Source: Campanula takesimana
Taxonomy: Eukaryota > Streptophyta > Magnoliopsida > Asterales > Campanulaceae
Reading direction: 5' to 3'
Assembly: GCA_026119855.1 (NCBI GenBank)
Contig: JAOWBW010000305.1
Location: 682,001-746,000 of the forward strand
DNA: 64,000 bases
The notes beneath the pieces are model-generated. The model saw only the letters and a program-made list of their open reading frames with translations, made no database searches and was not told where the DNA came from. Shown here piece by piece: positions 1-10,113 of the stretch (positions are counted from its first letter, which is position 1; each line of letters starts with the position of its first letter). A program made the position numbers and the translations under genes.

Positions 1-1329
1 CAAAGTCTGAGCTTGAATCTTGAATTGTGGATTATTGGTGTTTGATTTTTTTCCAAAGTCGTAACATCCTTCCTTTCATCTTGCCGAAGTTTGGGGGTGA
101 TTTTGACTGATTTTCTTATAATATCTGCTGCTCATCTGGTTCATTTTTTTCTTATAATATTTTGATTAGTTTTCTTGCAAGATGTTTATATGCATACTTT
201 CACCATGCATGACATGTTTAGATGCTTCTCCTTAAGACCAATATCCTTCCTTTCATGAAAGTATTTTCATTGCATTCTTGCCTTTCTATGTTCTCCTTAA
301 CATGTTTAAATTAAGGTTTTAGAAATGGTAAAAGACCTTATTTGTGGGAATGCATCCCTGACTTCTCTGAGGCTGTTTCTTACTCCCTCTGTCCCTAAAT
401 GAACGTCCATTTTCAAAAAAAGTTTTGTCCCAAAATGAATTGTCTTTTATGGAAAAAACTTTGTCCCAATTTTTTATTTTTTTTGACCAATTTCTTTTCA
501 CTAGCCTCTTTATATTTGCAAAACTAAATGCTTGGAAAGAGGATTACAAGAATATCTATGAATCTTGGCCACTAAATTGCATAAAAAGTAGAGATTAGCA
601 GAATGTCCCTTAAAATGAAATTTGGACATTCATTAGGGAGGGAGGGGGGAGGGTAATGTTTTGCGGATTAAGTATACAAACCATTTAGTACTCCCAGATC
701 ATTGTCACTGAAATCTTATCCTCTTGGAGGTTGAATATATGTATCTATGGTATACTGAATACATGCATGCACACATGCAATTCGTATGATCGCGGGTACA
801 CAGTTTCCTTCATTTTTTGAATGTTTCGAAATTGATAATCAAATCTAAAAGGAAACTTAGGAAGGCAAGAATGCAATGACATGCAAAATGTTTCCTCAAC
901 ACCTTATTCATCATTGTCTTAGAATTTTCTTCCACGGTTCCACCATAAGCAAACACGGTAGGTTATCACTAATCAACACTGTTGGTCTCCATCTCCATTT
1001 ACGCCTACCTATATGGACACGAAGGAGATATAAATAGGGCTGTTGTGGATGGGAGGGACGAAAGACGAAAACAAGAGGAATTAATGAAGATGGATCTGCT
1101 CTTTCTTCTCGACCCCAACTAGTTCAAGAAACAATTTTTGCACTCTAGGGATAATTGTTAATTTCTGAAAGCTAATTAATACTATTGGAAACGTGAACTT
1201 GTTGTGCATGTTATCATGCTTTAAAAAGTGAAATCACAATATTTTTATTTCCCTCAGTTTGATGCTACGTTACTTTTCGCCTCTATGCATTTGACCTTAT
1301 CCGTGTCCGTTTACTTTTTCCCTCTGTAG
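1..1329 (+). other. CNOT10 intron (3' part), with a MITE
   Basis: This stretch lies upstream of the CNOT10 terminal exon and ends in a pyrimidine-rich acceptor (CCTCTGTAG, ending 1329). I see no other exon that extends the CNOT10 frame, so it is most simply intron; the N-terminal exons must lie left of the window. It holds a Stowaway-like MITE (383-653). Around 1030-1040 there is a TATA-like sequence (GATATAAATAGGG) that could be an internal promoter or chance. Confidence 0.6.
383..653. mobile_element. Stowaway-like MITE
   Basis: A 271-bp element with imperfect terminal inverted repeats: left CTCCCTCTGTCCC followed by TAAATGAACGTCCATTT, right the inverted counterpart ending in GGGAGGG. It is flanked by TA on both sides (381-382, 654-655). 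No coding capacity is seen. A relative of the same family lies at 47023-47275, sharing the internal TCTTTATA, AAACTAAATG and GAATCTT blocks. Confidence 0.75.
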
Positions 1330-3192
1330 GACGTTATAAGCTACATGGAGAGGGTTTTTGTTGGCAGTGGCTTGGCCAATCAGGGTGACAATGGAAGCTT
1401 TACACAACAACAAGCAACAATCCTAGTGTCAAGCTCATCTTCATTACCAAACAATGCAATTGTCTCGGATGATTCAGCTGCTAGTGCAAATGGCCTGGAG
1501 AGTCCTTTATCTGGAAATTTGTCGGAAGATACTCTGTATGATTCCTTCATGTCGACTTTTGATACCAGTGGTCAAAACCTAGCAAGACCGTCAAGTGACC
1601 GGTCAAGGACCCAATTCGACGAGTCCTTTATAACCAGTGATAAATTGCACCTGTACAAGATTTGGCTTCTGCTTCTAACTAGAAATCTCAAGGTAGCAAA
1701 GCGGGAAGTTAAGATGGCCATGAATGTATCACGTGGTAAAGATTATTCCTTGGCTCTGTTTTTGAAATCCCAACTTGAATATGCACGTGGGAATCATCGT
1801 AAAGCGATAAAACTTTTGATGGCTTCAAGTAATCGGACTGAAACGGGAACCTCAAGCTTGTACTACAACAATCTTGGATGCATTTATTATCAACTCGGGA
1901 AATATTACACATCAACCATATTCTTCTCCAAGGCATTGAATACCATCTCCCCACTACAAAAGGAAAAACCGTTGAAGCTCTTGACCTTTGGTCAAGATAA
2001 ATCTCTCCTCATAGTATACAACTGTGGGGTCACGTACTTGGCTACTGGAAAACCCGCACTTGCTGCTCGCTGTTTCTGGGAGGCTAGTTCAGTTTTCTAC
2101 AAACGACCTCTCTTATGGCTCCGGTTGGCTGAATGCTGTTTAATGGCGCTGGAGCAAAAATCAGAAATCACAGTTCATGTTATTGGAAAGGGGAAATGGA
2201 GGCAATTAGTTATAGAAAACGGGGTTTCAAAAAGTGAACATGTTGAATCTGTTGGGAAGGAACATACTCATTCGGGTGATGATAGACAAGGATTTAAGCT
2301 TTCTATGCCCTTTGCTCGGAACTGCCTTTCTAATGCACTGCACTTACTGGATACATCTGAGTCAAAGTCCGATTTGCTATCCAATTCAACTTTAGAGGAA
2401 ACTGAAACAAGAGAGGCATCATCCAAGGGTTCAAATCCCAAAGCCTCTAATCCAACGGTGGGGCCAGGTCAGGTCAATTCGAATGGAGAAGTCAAGGAAC
2501 AAAAGACTGGAAGTAGTCTGAATGCTTCCTTGCAGAATTCTATTAGCGAGTATGAGGGCATTTGCAGGAAGCAGAACCAGACAATCAGGCAAGCTGTTCT
2601 TGCTGACATGGCTTTCGTAGAGTTAGAACTGGGAAATCCATTGAAAGCCTTGTCAACAGCAAGATCTCTCTTGAGACTTCCAGAATGTTCTAGAATTTAC
2701 ATATTCCTTGGCAATCTCTATGCAGCTGAGGCTCTCTGCCTCCTAAACAGGCTGAAGGAAGCTTCTGAACATTTGTACGTCTACGTGTCTAGTGAGAGCA
2801 ATGTTGAACTGCCCTACAGCCAAGAAGACTGGCAACAGTGGCATATGGAGAAGCCGGTAGACATTGAGGAGCCACATGGCAATGCCCCATTGGGTGGAAA
2901 TGCCACGTCACGGGATGAATCACAAGGTGTGGCATTCCTCAATCCTGATGAGGCACATGGAACTCTCTTTGCTGAGCTGGCGGTCATTTCAGCAATTCAG
3001 GGGGATATACAAAAGGCCCAGAGACTAGTGGAGCAAGCATTATTGGTGATTCCAAACAAGACAGAGGTTGTTCTTACTGCAATTTACGTGGATCTTGTGC
3101 GTGGAAATAGAGAAGGAGCAATTGCCAGGTTGAAACAATGCACTCGGGTGAGATTTCTATCCAGCAATTTACCATCAAAGGGATCATCCTGA
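1330..3192 (+). CDS. CNOT10: CCR4-NOT subunit 10 (CNOT10), terminal exon, 5' partial
   Basis: This open exon encodes the C-terminal ~620 residues of CNOT10, a TPR scaffold subunit of the CCR4-NOT deadenylase complex, which shortens mRNA poly(A) tails. The exon starts in phase 0 after a TAG acceptor: DVISY precedes the first ATG at 1345, so that ATG is internal. TPR-like helices are visible (residues counted from that ATG): around 165-200 (LYYNNLGCIYYQLGKY), 220-265 (YNCGVTYLATGKPALAARCF), 420-480 (ADMAFVELELGNPLKAL) and 535-600 (FAELAVISAIQGDIQKAQRL). Low-complexity serine-rich segments lie near the start and around 350-400. Plant homologues are about 800 residues, so roughly the first quarter lies upstream. 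The frame is intact to TGA. It is the only clearly functional housekeeping gene here. The family call is confident; expression is inferred. Confidence 0.9.
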   Translation, partial: DVISYMERVFVGSGLANQGDNGSFTQQQATILVSSSSSLPNNAIVSDDSAASANGLESPLSGNLSEDTLYDSFMSTFDTSGQNLARPSSDRSRTQFDESFITSDKLHLYKIWLLLLTRNLKVAKREVKMAMNVSRGKDYSLALFLKSQLEYARGNHRKAIKLLMASSNRTETGTSSLYYNNLGCIYYQLGKYYTSTIFFSKALNTISPLQKEKPLKLLTFGQDKSLLIVYNCGVTYLATGKPALAARCFWEASSVFYKRPLLWLRLAECCLMALEQKSEITVHVIGKGKWRQLVIENGVSKSEHVESVGKEHTHSGDDRQGFKLSMPFARNCLSNALHLLDTSESKSDLLSNSTLEETETREASSKGSNPKASNPTVGPGQVNSNGEVKEQKTGSSLNASLQNSISEYEGICRKQNQTIRQAVLADMAFVELELGNPLKALSTARSLLRLPECSRIYIFLGNLYAAEALCLLNRLKEASEHLYVYVSSESNVELPYSQEDWQQWHMEKPVDIEEPHGNAPLGGNATSRDESQGVAFLNPDEAHGTLFAELAVISAIQGDIQKAQRLVEQALLVIPNKTEVVLTAIYVDLVRGNREGAIARLKQCTRVRFLSSNLPSKGSS

Positions 3193-3957
3193 AGGTTTGA
3201 GACTGTGCAGTCATGTTAGTAGTTTCTGCTCGGTCTTAGCTCTTGAACATCGAATGGACTTGCTGGAGGATTAAAGACACATTTGCCCTTGGCCTTTCCG
3301 TTCGAGTTATAAGGTAGATGGAAGGAAGGATCCTTTGAAAGAGGATTTGTAACATATATAGCTCAATTCAGGGGAATAAGTTTTTGTCCTTTTTTTTTTC
3401 TTTTCTTTTCAAAGTTTCATTGGTAGGGTTCCGGTGAATGGAATTTGGTGGTAGCAGAGACTGTTTTGATTGTTGGAGATGGCGGCCTCCGTCCCCTACA
3501 ATCTGAGATGTAGTTTTTGATTCAGGTAGACAGTCATTGTGTCGTAGTCGTGGCTAATATTGATTTTGAACTCAGGGGGTATAAAGATGTCCAGTCTCTA
3601 GTGCTCTTTCATCAATGAAATGAAATTTTCTTTGTTCTCCAAGCATTATATTATCAGCTTCAGTTTTGTGTTTTCTCTCCATGTTAGAGTACATCTTTTA
3701 TCTGCTGTAGAAGATCTTGGCTACAAGTTTCTTGTGACTGCTCAGCAGGTAAGGGTTTGTACTGTACAACTTGTCATGTTTCTCTTCATATTTAGCTACT
3801 GCTGTAGAGACCATATTTTGCTGATCATTCATTCGTATTAGGTTTTTTGGTTGGTTTCTTATGCTTTTTGAGGTTTTTCATTTACGGACGTTATTGCCAA
3901 ATGACCTAGTAGATGACAAGTTTCATAGGGTAAGACTTTCCTGTAAGAATGGTTACA
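3193..3957 (+). other. CNOT10 3' UTR and downstream spacer
   Basis: Non-coding sequence after the CNOT10 stop, with T-rich runs (around 3388-3410) and AATGAAATGAAA near 3615-3626 that could serve as a near-upstream polyadenylation element. A short open frame at 3620-3841 has no recognisable features and is not called. No transposon ends are seen in this stretch. Confidence 0.5.
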
Positions 3958-4107
3958 GATGGGGGTGTAAATAGTTCATTTAGAGGCCAAACCACTAGTA
4001 ACCGGTTTGGGAAAATTTCAGACGTAATTGAACTATGGAAAAGATCAAACCGAACCGAACCAAACCAAACCAAGCCGCAATCGTTTGATTTGGTTTTGTA
4101 TAATAAT
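3958..4107. mobile_element. hAT-type element end, fragment
   Basis: The stretch begins GATGGGGGTGTAAATAG, resembling an hAT-family end of the (T)AGGGGTGTAAATGG type. It continues into a run of CCGAACC/CCAAACC units like those in the fuller element at 52630-53494. No second terminus or target duplication is found, so this is a truncated copy. Confidence 0.4.
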
Positions 4108-4262
4108 ACTCTATCCGTTTCAAAATCATGACGTTTTTAGAAGTTCAAATTTGTTCCAAAGTATTTGACCTTTCACTATTTTCAATAAAAATTTGCCCTT
4201 GGCTCTCAATTATATCTCCATTCACTAATTGTTTACTATCTCTTGATAAGTATTTAATAACC

Positions 4263-5072
4263 GAGGTGGTCTCCCATGAGAACAAGGGGATCCGTCTCAT
4301 GCATGAGACGGGTCGCCCCATGACCCATGGGCCGAACCCGCCACGTGGCAACCCACCATTGGCCGATTTTTTTTTTTTGTTTTTATATTTTTTTTTTCGG
4401 CTTTTCAGTGGTTTAGCAAAAAATAATAGTTACCATCTCTTAAAGTAACATTGTTCATAAGTAAACGTAATACTTGTTTTAAAAAAACAAAAGCTCGTTT
4501 TTACCCATTTGAAAAGTAATAACTTATGTATATGAATGTAATAGTAAGTTTATACAAGTAAATGTAACACTTTGATTGACGAAATTGTAACAGATTTCTA
4601 TAGATAATGTAATACTTTTACATGTATCATGATAAATTTGACCCCATTGTAACTTATTGTTTGAAAACAAATAGATATCTATACATATGTATTACAATTA
4701 TTTACAAATACTATTACATATAAATAACACGTTTGTTACATTTTAGTTATAATAAGTATTACTTTTGGCAAACGAAGAAAACATAGGGAATATACACTAT
4801 TACTTTAAGAGATGGTAACTATTACTTTAAGAGATGGTAACTATTACTTTTCACAAACCCAAAAAAACCAAAAATAAAAATATAAAAATTAAAAAAAAAG
4901 CAAAAAAAAAAAAAAAAAAAAAAAAATTTTTTTTGGGGCCAATAAGGGGCTGCCACGTGGCAGGGTCCCCCCCATGGGTCCTGGAGCAGGGTTGTGGGTC
5001 GGGTAATGGGTCAAAAAAATGACCCGTCTCACCCATGAGACGGGTTAGAGTGTTCTCACACAAGTTTTTGTC
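4263..5072. mobile_element. Mutator-like non-autonomous element with 9-bp TSD
   Basis: An 810-bp element flanked by the 9-bp direct repeat TTAATAACC (4254-4262 and 5073-5081), the target-duplication length of Mutator-like elements. Its ends form long imperfect inverted arms of about 100 bp that share TGAGAAC, CCGTCTCATG, GAGACGGGTC, GACCCATGG and CCACGTGGCA. A second inverted pair lies further in: TAGTTACCATCTCTTAAAGT near 4427-4446 against two copies of AGAGATGGTAACTATTACTT near 4809-4848. Short A/T homopolymers mark the arm bases. There is no transposase. Confidence 0.8.
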
Positions 5073-5237
5073 TTAATAACCTAGGTAATTAGATTCTTTT
5101 AGGGGTATATTAGTCTTTTTTTTGTATATATTAATTGTATTTTTTAATGTGTGACATGTATTTTGAATTAAAGAGTAATAATTTTACTCCCTCCCTCCCA
5201 AACTAATGGTTACTAAAACTGAAAGCGTGGAAATTAA

Positions 5238-5239
<2 letters not shown>

Positions 5240-5321
<82 letters not shown>
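5240..5321. repeat. (TA)n microsatellite
   Basis: About 41 TA units in a row. The flanks TACTCCCTCCCTCCC (from 5187) and GACGCGGAGGAATA (to about 5343) look like the ends of a Stowaway-type MITE, so the tract may have expanded inside one. Confidence 0.85.
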
Positions 5322-5326
<5 letters not shown>

Positions 5327-5433
5327 GTTGACGCGGAGGAATACGAATTCGCCATTTGGACAGTTTAGGCTAAATAATGCTTTTGGTGAAGCCATGTCAT
5401 CACCATTCTTATTGATAAGTGACTCTTGATATT

Positions 5434-6230
5434 CTTATTATTAGCTAATAATATTAGTTAATCATAATAGTTATTATATAAGTTAACTATTATTACTGTG
5501 GAGAACTTGTGTTATCAGCTCAGCCCAGAGAGGGTACCCCTTATGTAGGGGAGTTTGTGCCAACTGGTGATCATTCAGATAGGTGCGAGGACGTCTATGG
5601 CAAGGAGGCTACATCAAGAAAACTACCAGAAGGTGCAGGAACGTCTACGAGAAGATTTCTAGAGCGACAAGTATCACTATGATAGATTCCAATATAGGAA
5701 TTTGTAATAGATAGGGCAATAGATCTGTAATAGCCTTGATATGAGTTTGTAACACGATGACAATTGCCTTAAATGATATGATACAAACTTTCAAAAAAAA
5801 AAAACAAACTATTATTACTGTTAATAGTATTAGTTAACTATAATAATTATTGTATAAGTTAACTATTACTATTAATAGTATTAGTTAGCTAAATAGTTAT
5901 TGTATAAGTTAACCATTACTATGAAAATATTAGTTAACTATAATAGTTATATAAGTTACTTATTAATATTAATAGTATTAGTTAACGTTAATAGTTAGTA
6001 TATAAGTTAATTATTACTATTAATAGTATTAGTTAACCATAATAATTACTATATAGATTAACTTTTAGTATTGACAATAATGGTTAATTACAATAGTTAC
6101 TATATACATTAACTTTTACTATTAACAATATTAGTTAATTATAATAGTTATTATATAAGTTAATAATTATTTTTAAAAAATAAATTAACTATTACTATTA
6201 ATAATATTAGTAAATCATAATAGTTATTCA
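5434..6230. repeat. 51-bp AT-rich minisatellite, about 8 units
   Basis: Degenerate tandem copies of a unit starting GTTAACTATAATAATTATTG and ending ACTATTAATAGTATTA. The best copies (5831-5881 and the next few) are 49-51 bp. One unit near the left edge is split by a retro-insertion at 5500-5806. Inverted TTAAC/GTTAA and AATAGTATT elements within the unit could form hairpins. No coding potential. Confidence 0.8.
5500..5806 (+). mobile_element. Poly(A)-tailed retro-insertion with 15-bp TSD
   Basis: A 307-bp segment ends in an A-rich tail (5793-5804) and is flanked by identical 15-bp repeats AACTATTATTACTGT (5485-5499 and 5807-5821). Tail plus long target duplication is the mark of LINE-machinery retroposition. 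The body has higher GC than the host minisatellite and no tRNA-type A/B boxes, so a processed transcript or truncated LINE is likelier than a SINE. The source was not identified. Confidence 0.75.
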
Positions 6231-6553
6231 TTCCAAATTGAATGTCCTGTTTATATTAAAATGAATGATTTTTTGAAATTTTACATTCAAATAATTTCGT
6301 ACCTAAGATTTTATTTCACAGATCATTATATGCATTCATTTAAGTGAAACTGTTACAAAAATATGAAGAGTCTCAATAAAACTTAATATATTAAAAATAA
6401 TTATGATAAAGTGACTTTAACTTATCCGGTTTAAGAAATGAAAAGTCACAAAAAATAAAATTTTGATTTGTTACTTAGAACATAAATATGAAAAGTCTTC
6501 AACAATTTATTTTGTCTAACTAATAAATTAAAAAAATTTTATTTTGAGGCAAC
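6231..6553. other. AT-rich spacer without recognisable features
   Basis: Low-complexity AT-rich DNA up to the TCTAA target site of Sirevirus A (6554-6558). I see no gene, repeat array or transposon terminus here. It should be contiguous in the ancestral locus with 38347 onward. Confidence 0.5.
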
Positions 6554-6558
6554 TCTAA

Positions 6559-7934
6559 TGTTGGTCCCAAAGGGCAACAAGGGTTGAAAAATAGCTAGAG
6601 GGGAGGGGGGGGGGGTGAATAGCTGTTTTGAAATTCTTTTCGAACCCTTGATAAACTCAATTGCAAATGCGCACTTTATCAAATAAGCGTTATGAAATGC
6701 GCATAAGTGAGTGAGTGAAATGCACAGCGGAATTTAGTAAGTAAAGTAGGCGCAAAGTATGATAAAGGGGCACACACACACTATAAGTATTTTGGCTTAA
6801 AGTGAGTGAAAGATGGAACTAAAGAAAATGATATAACAAACACAACACAATTCAATCCAATCAATCTACAATGATTAAACAAGCAAATAGTGAGATAAGA
6901 TAATAACTTGAAAGTAAATGACAAGAAATAAGAACGCGCTATTTGAGGTTCGATCGGGAAATGATCTACGTCCTCTACCAAGATGGTTAGTCTTGGATTT
7001 CTAATGGAGATCTTATAATATGAGTGAGTGTTACAAATTACAACGTTTGAGCTTTACACTAACTCAAGATCTAATATTCTATGAAAGAACAAATCCTAGA
7101 CAAAACCGGTGTATCTCTTAAAGAAAGATCTAAATGATCAAACTTAAAGAGGTGCGTGTGTGTTCTTAGTTTTAAGGCTCTTTAGATCTATGAGATTGAG
7201 AGCACAATAAAACTAAAGTGTTTTTGCTTGAGGATCTGGGCTAAGGTTGAAGGTATGAAGGTGTTCTTGAGAAATCTGGGAATTCAAAAGGCAATCTTCA
7301 AATCTTCAACAAATGCTTGAGAGAGAAATTCTGAATAACTTAGCCACTTCAAATGGTTGAAGTTATGGGGTATTTATAGTAGAGCCCCAAAAACTAGCCG
7401 TTGGAAATCCCTTGTGGATAAGATCAAAGGACAGATGTGCTGGAGCTCATTGAGTAGAGCACATGTCCTTTTATAGCCGTTAGACACATAACACAAATAT
7501 GACCGTTGTGGACAGGTGTCCTCAAATCTAGGTGCACACGTGTTATTTATCCACCGTTGGATCTTTGGCGTAGTTTGAATCTCTTCAAGTCTTCATATCT
7601 TCAATAAATCACCAAGTGTTGAATTAATCCACTGAGGCGCGTTGAGCCATTGAGGCGCATAGGTCATTGCGACGCGTAGACATAGCGCGCGCCTTATGAG
7701 GCGCATTGGCGCAAATAGGCGCGTGGCTTCACTCAACCTTGTGATTTTCTTGAATGTTGATATCTTGCCCTATTCCTAAGCCTAGTCTATTCAAATGGAC
7801 TACCTAAAAAATGAAGTATAAATACTTCTTACATATGGGTCTAAAGTCCATGAAATAAAACTTAAGTGATGGATCAATCAAATCTAATCAATCCTATACA
7901 TTGAAAACTGAGATATATGTGAGGATACCCAACA
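6559..7934 (-). repeat. 3' LTR of Sirevirus A (1376 bp)
   Basis: Starts TGTTGGTCCC and ends ACCCAACA, matching 36935-38341 over its whole length. On the minus strand a TATA box (ACTATAAATACC) lies around 7369-7380. A cluster of GGCGCAT/GCGCG motifs occupies 7635-7735 and is shorter than in the other LTR. Confidence 0.9.
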
Positions 7935-7950
7935 ATCTCCTCCTATTTGA
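7935..7950 (-). other. Polypurine tract of Sirevirus A
   Basis: On the minus strand AAATAGGAGGAGAT directly precedes the 3' LTR, the usual place for the plus-strand primer of reverse transcription. Sirevirus B carries nearly the same tract at 23034-23045. Confidence 0.75.
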
Positions 7951-8219
7951 TTGATGCCATTACCTACTATATCAGGGACAAACATTATACTTGATAACAA
8001 CATGTCCAAATAAATGAAATTGGTAAATCATGTCTCAAGTTAATGCACACACTAGTCCAAGATATAGATTTCTAATCTATTCCAATAAGGATAACACATT
8101 ACAAATGGAAAGATAGAAATAACAGTTAACACATTCAAAATGTATGAGTTTTGGTTTGAAATGTGTTTAAACAAGGTTTAAACTCAATTCTTGAAAATAT
8201 GAGACAGTTTAAGTATGAT

Positions 8220-9601
8220 TGTTGTTCAAATATATGTTTAGGACATAGAATTGCTTAATCCCAATCATAGTTATCACTTAGGATCCCCCAATTTTTAATA
8301 GAACCTTGTAAGGTACCCTTAGGATTCCTGGTGACCAGCACAGGTGTATTCCAACTCTTCAAACAAGGCAAACCAGCAAGAGGAAGCAAATCAGCAGACC
8401 AGTAAACAAGTTGCCGATCAACTTACTAAAGAAGTTGCCGATCAACTCCATTCTAAACTTGCCGATAAAGAAAGACAGTCTGTACTGTCAGTCAGGTTAC
8501 ATCTTTTCATCTTAAAGTCAACCTTGCTGATTGTCCCTGTCCTTTCATACTGTTTTATCTATAAGTAGTTTAACTGCTCTGTCATGATTGCTGCGCCGTC
8601 TGACACATAGCTAGTTTTAGATATAATTTGTCCCTACTTGCTTTTTGCAGGTAACCGGTTGAGACAAAGGGGTCTTTACCCATCAGACTTTTGCAAGCAT
8701 GCGTGTACTTCATATCTTCGCCATTAATGCTAAAGATACCGCATTTAATGCTCCTCAACTACCCAGCTGGATATTCAAATTTCAAGCCTTCTTCTACAAG
8801 ACTCAAGACATTCACTCCTCTTATAAATAGTGGACTTGGAGCATTGAAGAAGGTTGGTGAAAATAGAGCATTGAAGAGAGTTGAATGTTTTTGAGTATTC
8901 ATTAAAGACTCAAACATTCCGTGTCCAGATAATCATTAGATCATTTAATAGGATATACACTTGTGCACCAACTCAAACAACATTGTTAGTATTCCCGAAC
9001 TAGATCATTTAAGGAATACGTTGTTTGAGTCTTTCACACACCCACCTGAGTGAGATAAGTTCTCTTGAACTTGCCGCTCAAAAACACTTGGTCAGATTTG
9101 TTTTACGATCCATTAGAAATTTATAGAACTTAGTCTTTGTATACCAGCAAAGCCGTGCTTGTAATAGACTAGAGATATCTAATAGTACTCTTATCCTAAA
9201 TCCAAGTTCTGACCAAACTTGGTAGAGGACGTAGCAGAATTTACACTGTGAACCTCTCCAAATCCCTGTGTCTCTGTTGCTTACCTTATCATTGCCGGTT
9301 GGAATTCTATCACCGGCAGATTGCATATGTTCGTACTGATTCATTGTAATTTCCATTGACCAATCTCTTGAAACTGTATTGAACTTTTGGAAACAACTTT
9401 GTGTTTAAACTAAGCTCTGAAAACTATTTCTTACCGATTTTAGTGTGAGTTAAAACTTAGTCATATCTTCTCCGCTGCGCTTACTGATAATAATTTGCAA
9501 ACTGATAAGTGACTTTGCATTTAAAAGTGTTTCTTTGTAAAAGTTTTAAAAAGGCTATTCACTCCCCCTCTAGCCTATTTTCCTACCAATTGGGCCTAAC
9601 A
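8220..9601 (+). mobile_element. Solo LTR of the Sirevirus B family
   Basis: A 1382-bp LTR (TGTTGTTCAA...GGGCCTAACA) flanked by the 5-bp duplication ATGAT (8215-8219 and 9602-9606). It is alignable along its length with the two B LTRs but clearly more diverged. It keeps the U3 TTGCCGAT cluster (8410-8470) and a TATA box (TTATAAATAG, about 8819-8828). No PBS or internal sequence follows, so it is a recombination-derived solo LTR. It sits between the ORF3 stop and the 3' LTR of Sirevirus A. Confidence 0.88.
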
Positions 9602-9849
9602 ATGATGCATATGATTTTAAACAACATATTCATTGTTCTACAAACAAGAAGTTTGAGTGAACAAGGTTTGAGGTAATCGTGATGCTTTGTTCTTATTAAT
9701 ACTTGGGATGTTAAGAGTTACATATTACAAGTATTGAACAGAACAAAATCAAAAGAGGTGCTAAAACATGTAAGCACTGAAATATCTAACATCAAAAAAA
9801 GATTCTAACTTCAAAACAAAATTCTAACAACTTACAAACAAAGAAATAA

Positions 9850-10108
9850 CTAAGGGTTAGGAGGAGGCGCGTCGTCTTCCTTCAATCCTTCTTCAATTTC
9901 AGTCACAGATCGCTGAATTTGTTTGGTAAGTTGATGAGTACGGTTAACATTGGAGAATGTCTCAGAAACACCATCTCTGATGTAGCGTAGATGACCAACA
10001 TTGATGTTTTGATACTCATCAATGGATCGCTGAGTAATGGCTTACTGTTGAGAGAAGTTTTCTGCAACCACTTGTAAGTTTGCTTCAACAGCAGCTTGCG
10101 CGGTGAGT
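9850..10108 (-). pseudogene. Sirevirus A ORF3, C-terminal segment beyond the nested insertion
   Basis: Minus-strand sequence encoding the last ~85 residues of ORF3 of Sirevirus A, ending PPPNP and TAG (9850-9852). The frame runs on from 24405 once Sirevirus B and one target-duplication copy are disregarded. One in-frame TAA interrupts it near 10044. The segment is helical and polar (QLTKQIQRSVTEIEEGL), consistent with a coiled-coil tail. No family function is known. Confidence 0.7.
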
Positions 10109-10113
10109 ATATC

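Noticed and set aside
4834..5063. Overlapping short open frames on both strands with poly-Lys/poly-Phe
   Set aside because: They arise from A/T homopolymers in the Mutator-like MITE arms.
8344..8894. Short open frames in the solo LTR
   Set aside because: They lie in U3/R of an LTR and the matching frames are not conserved in the two Sirevirus B LTRs.
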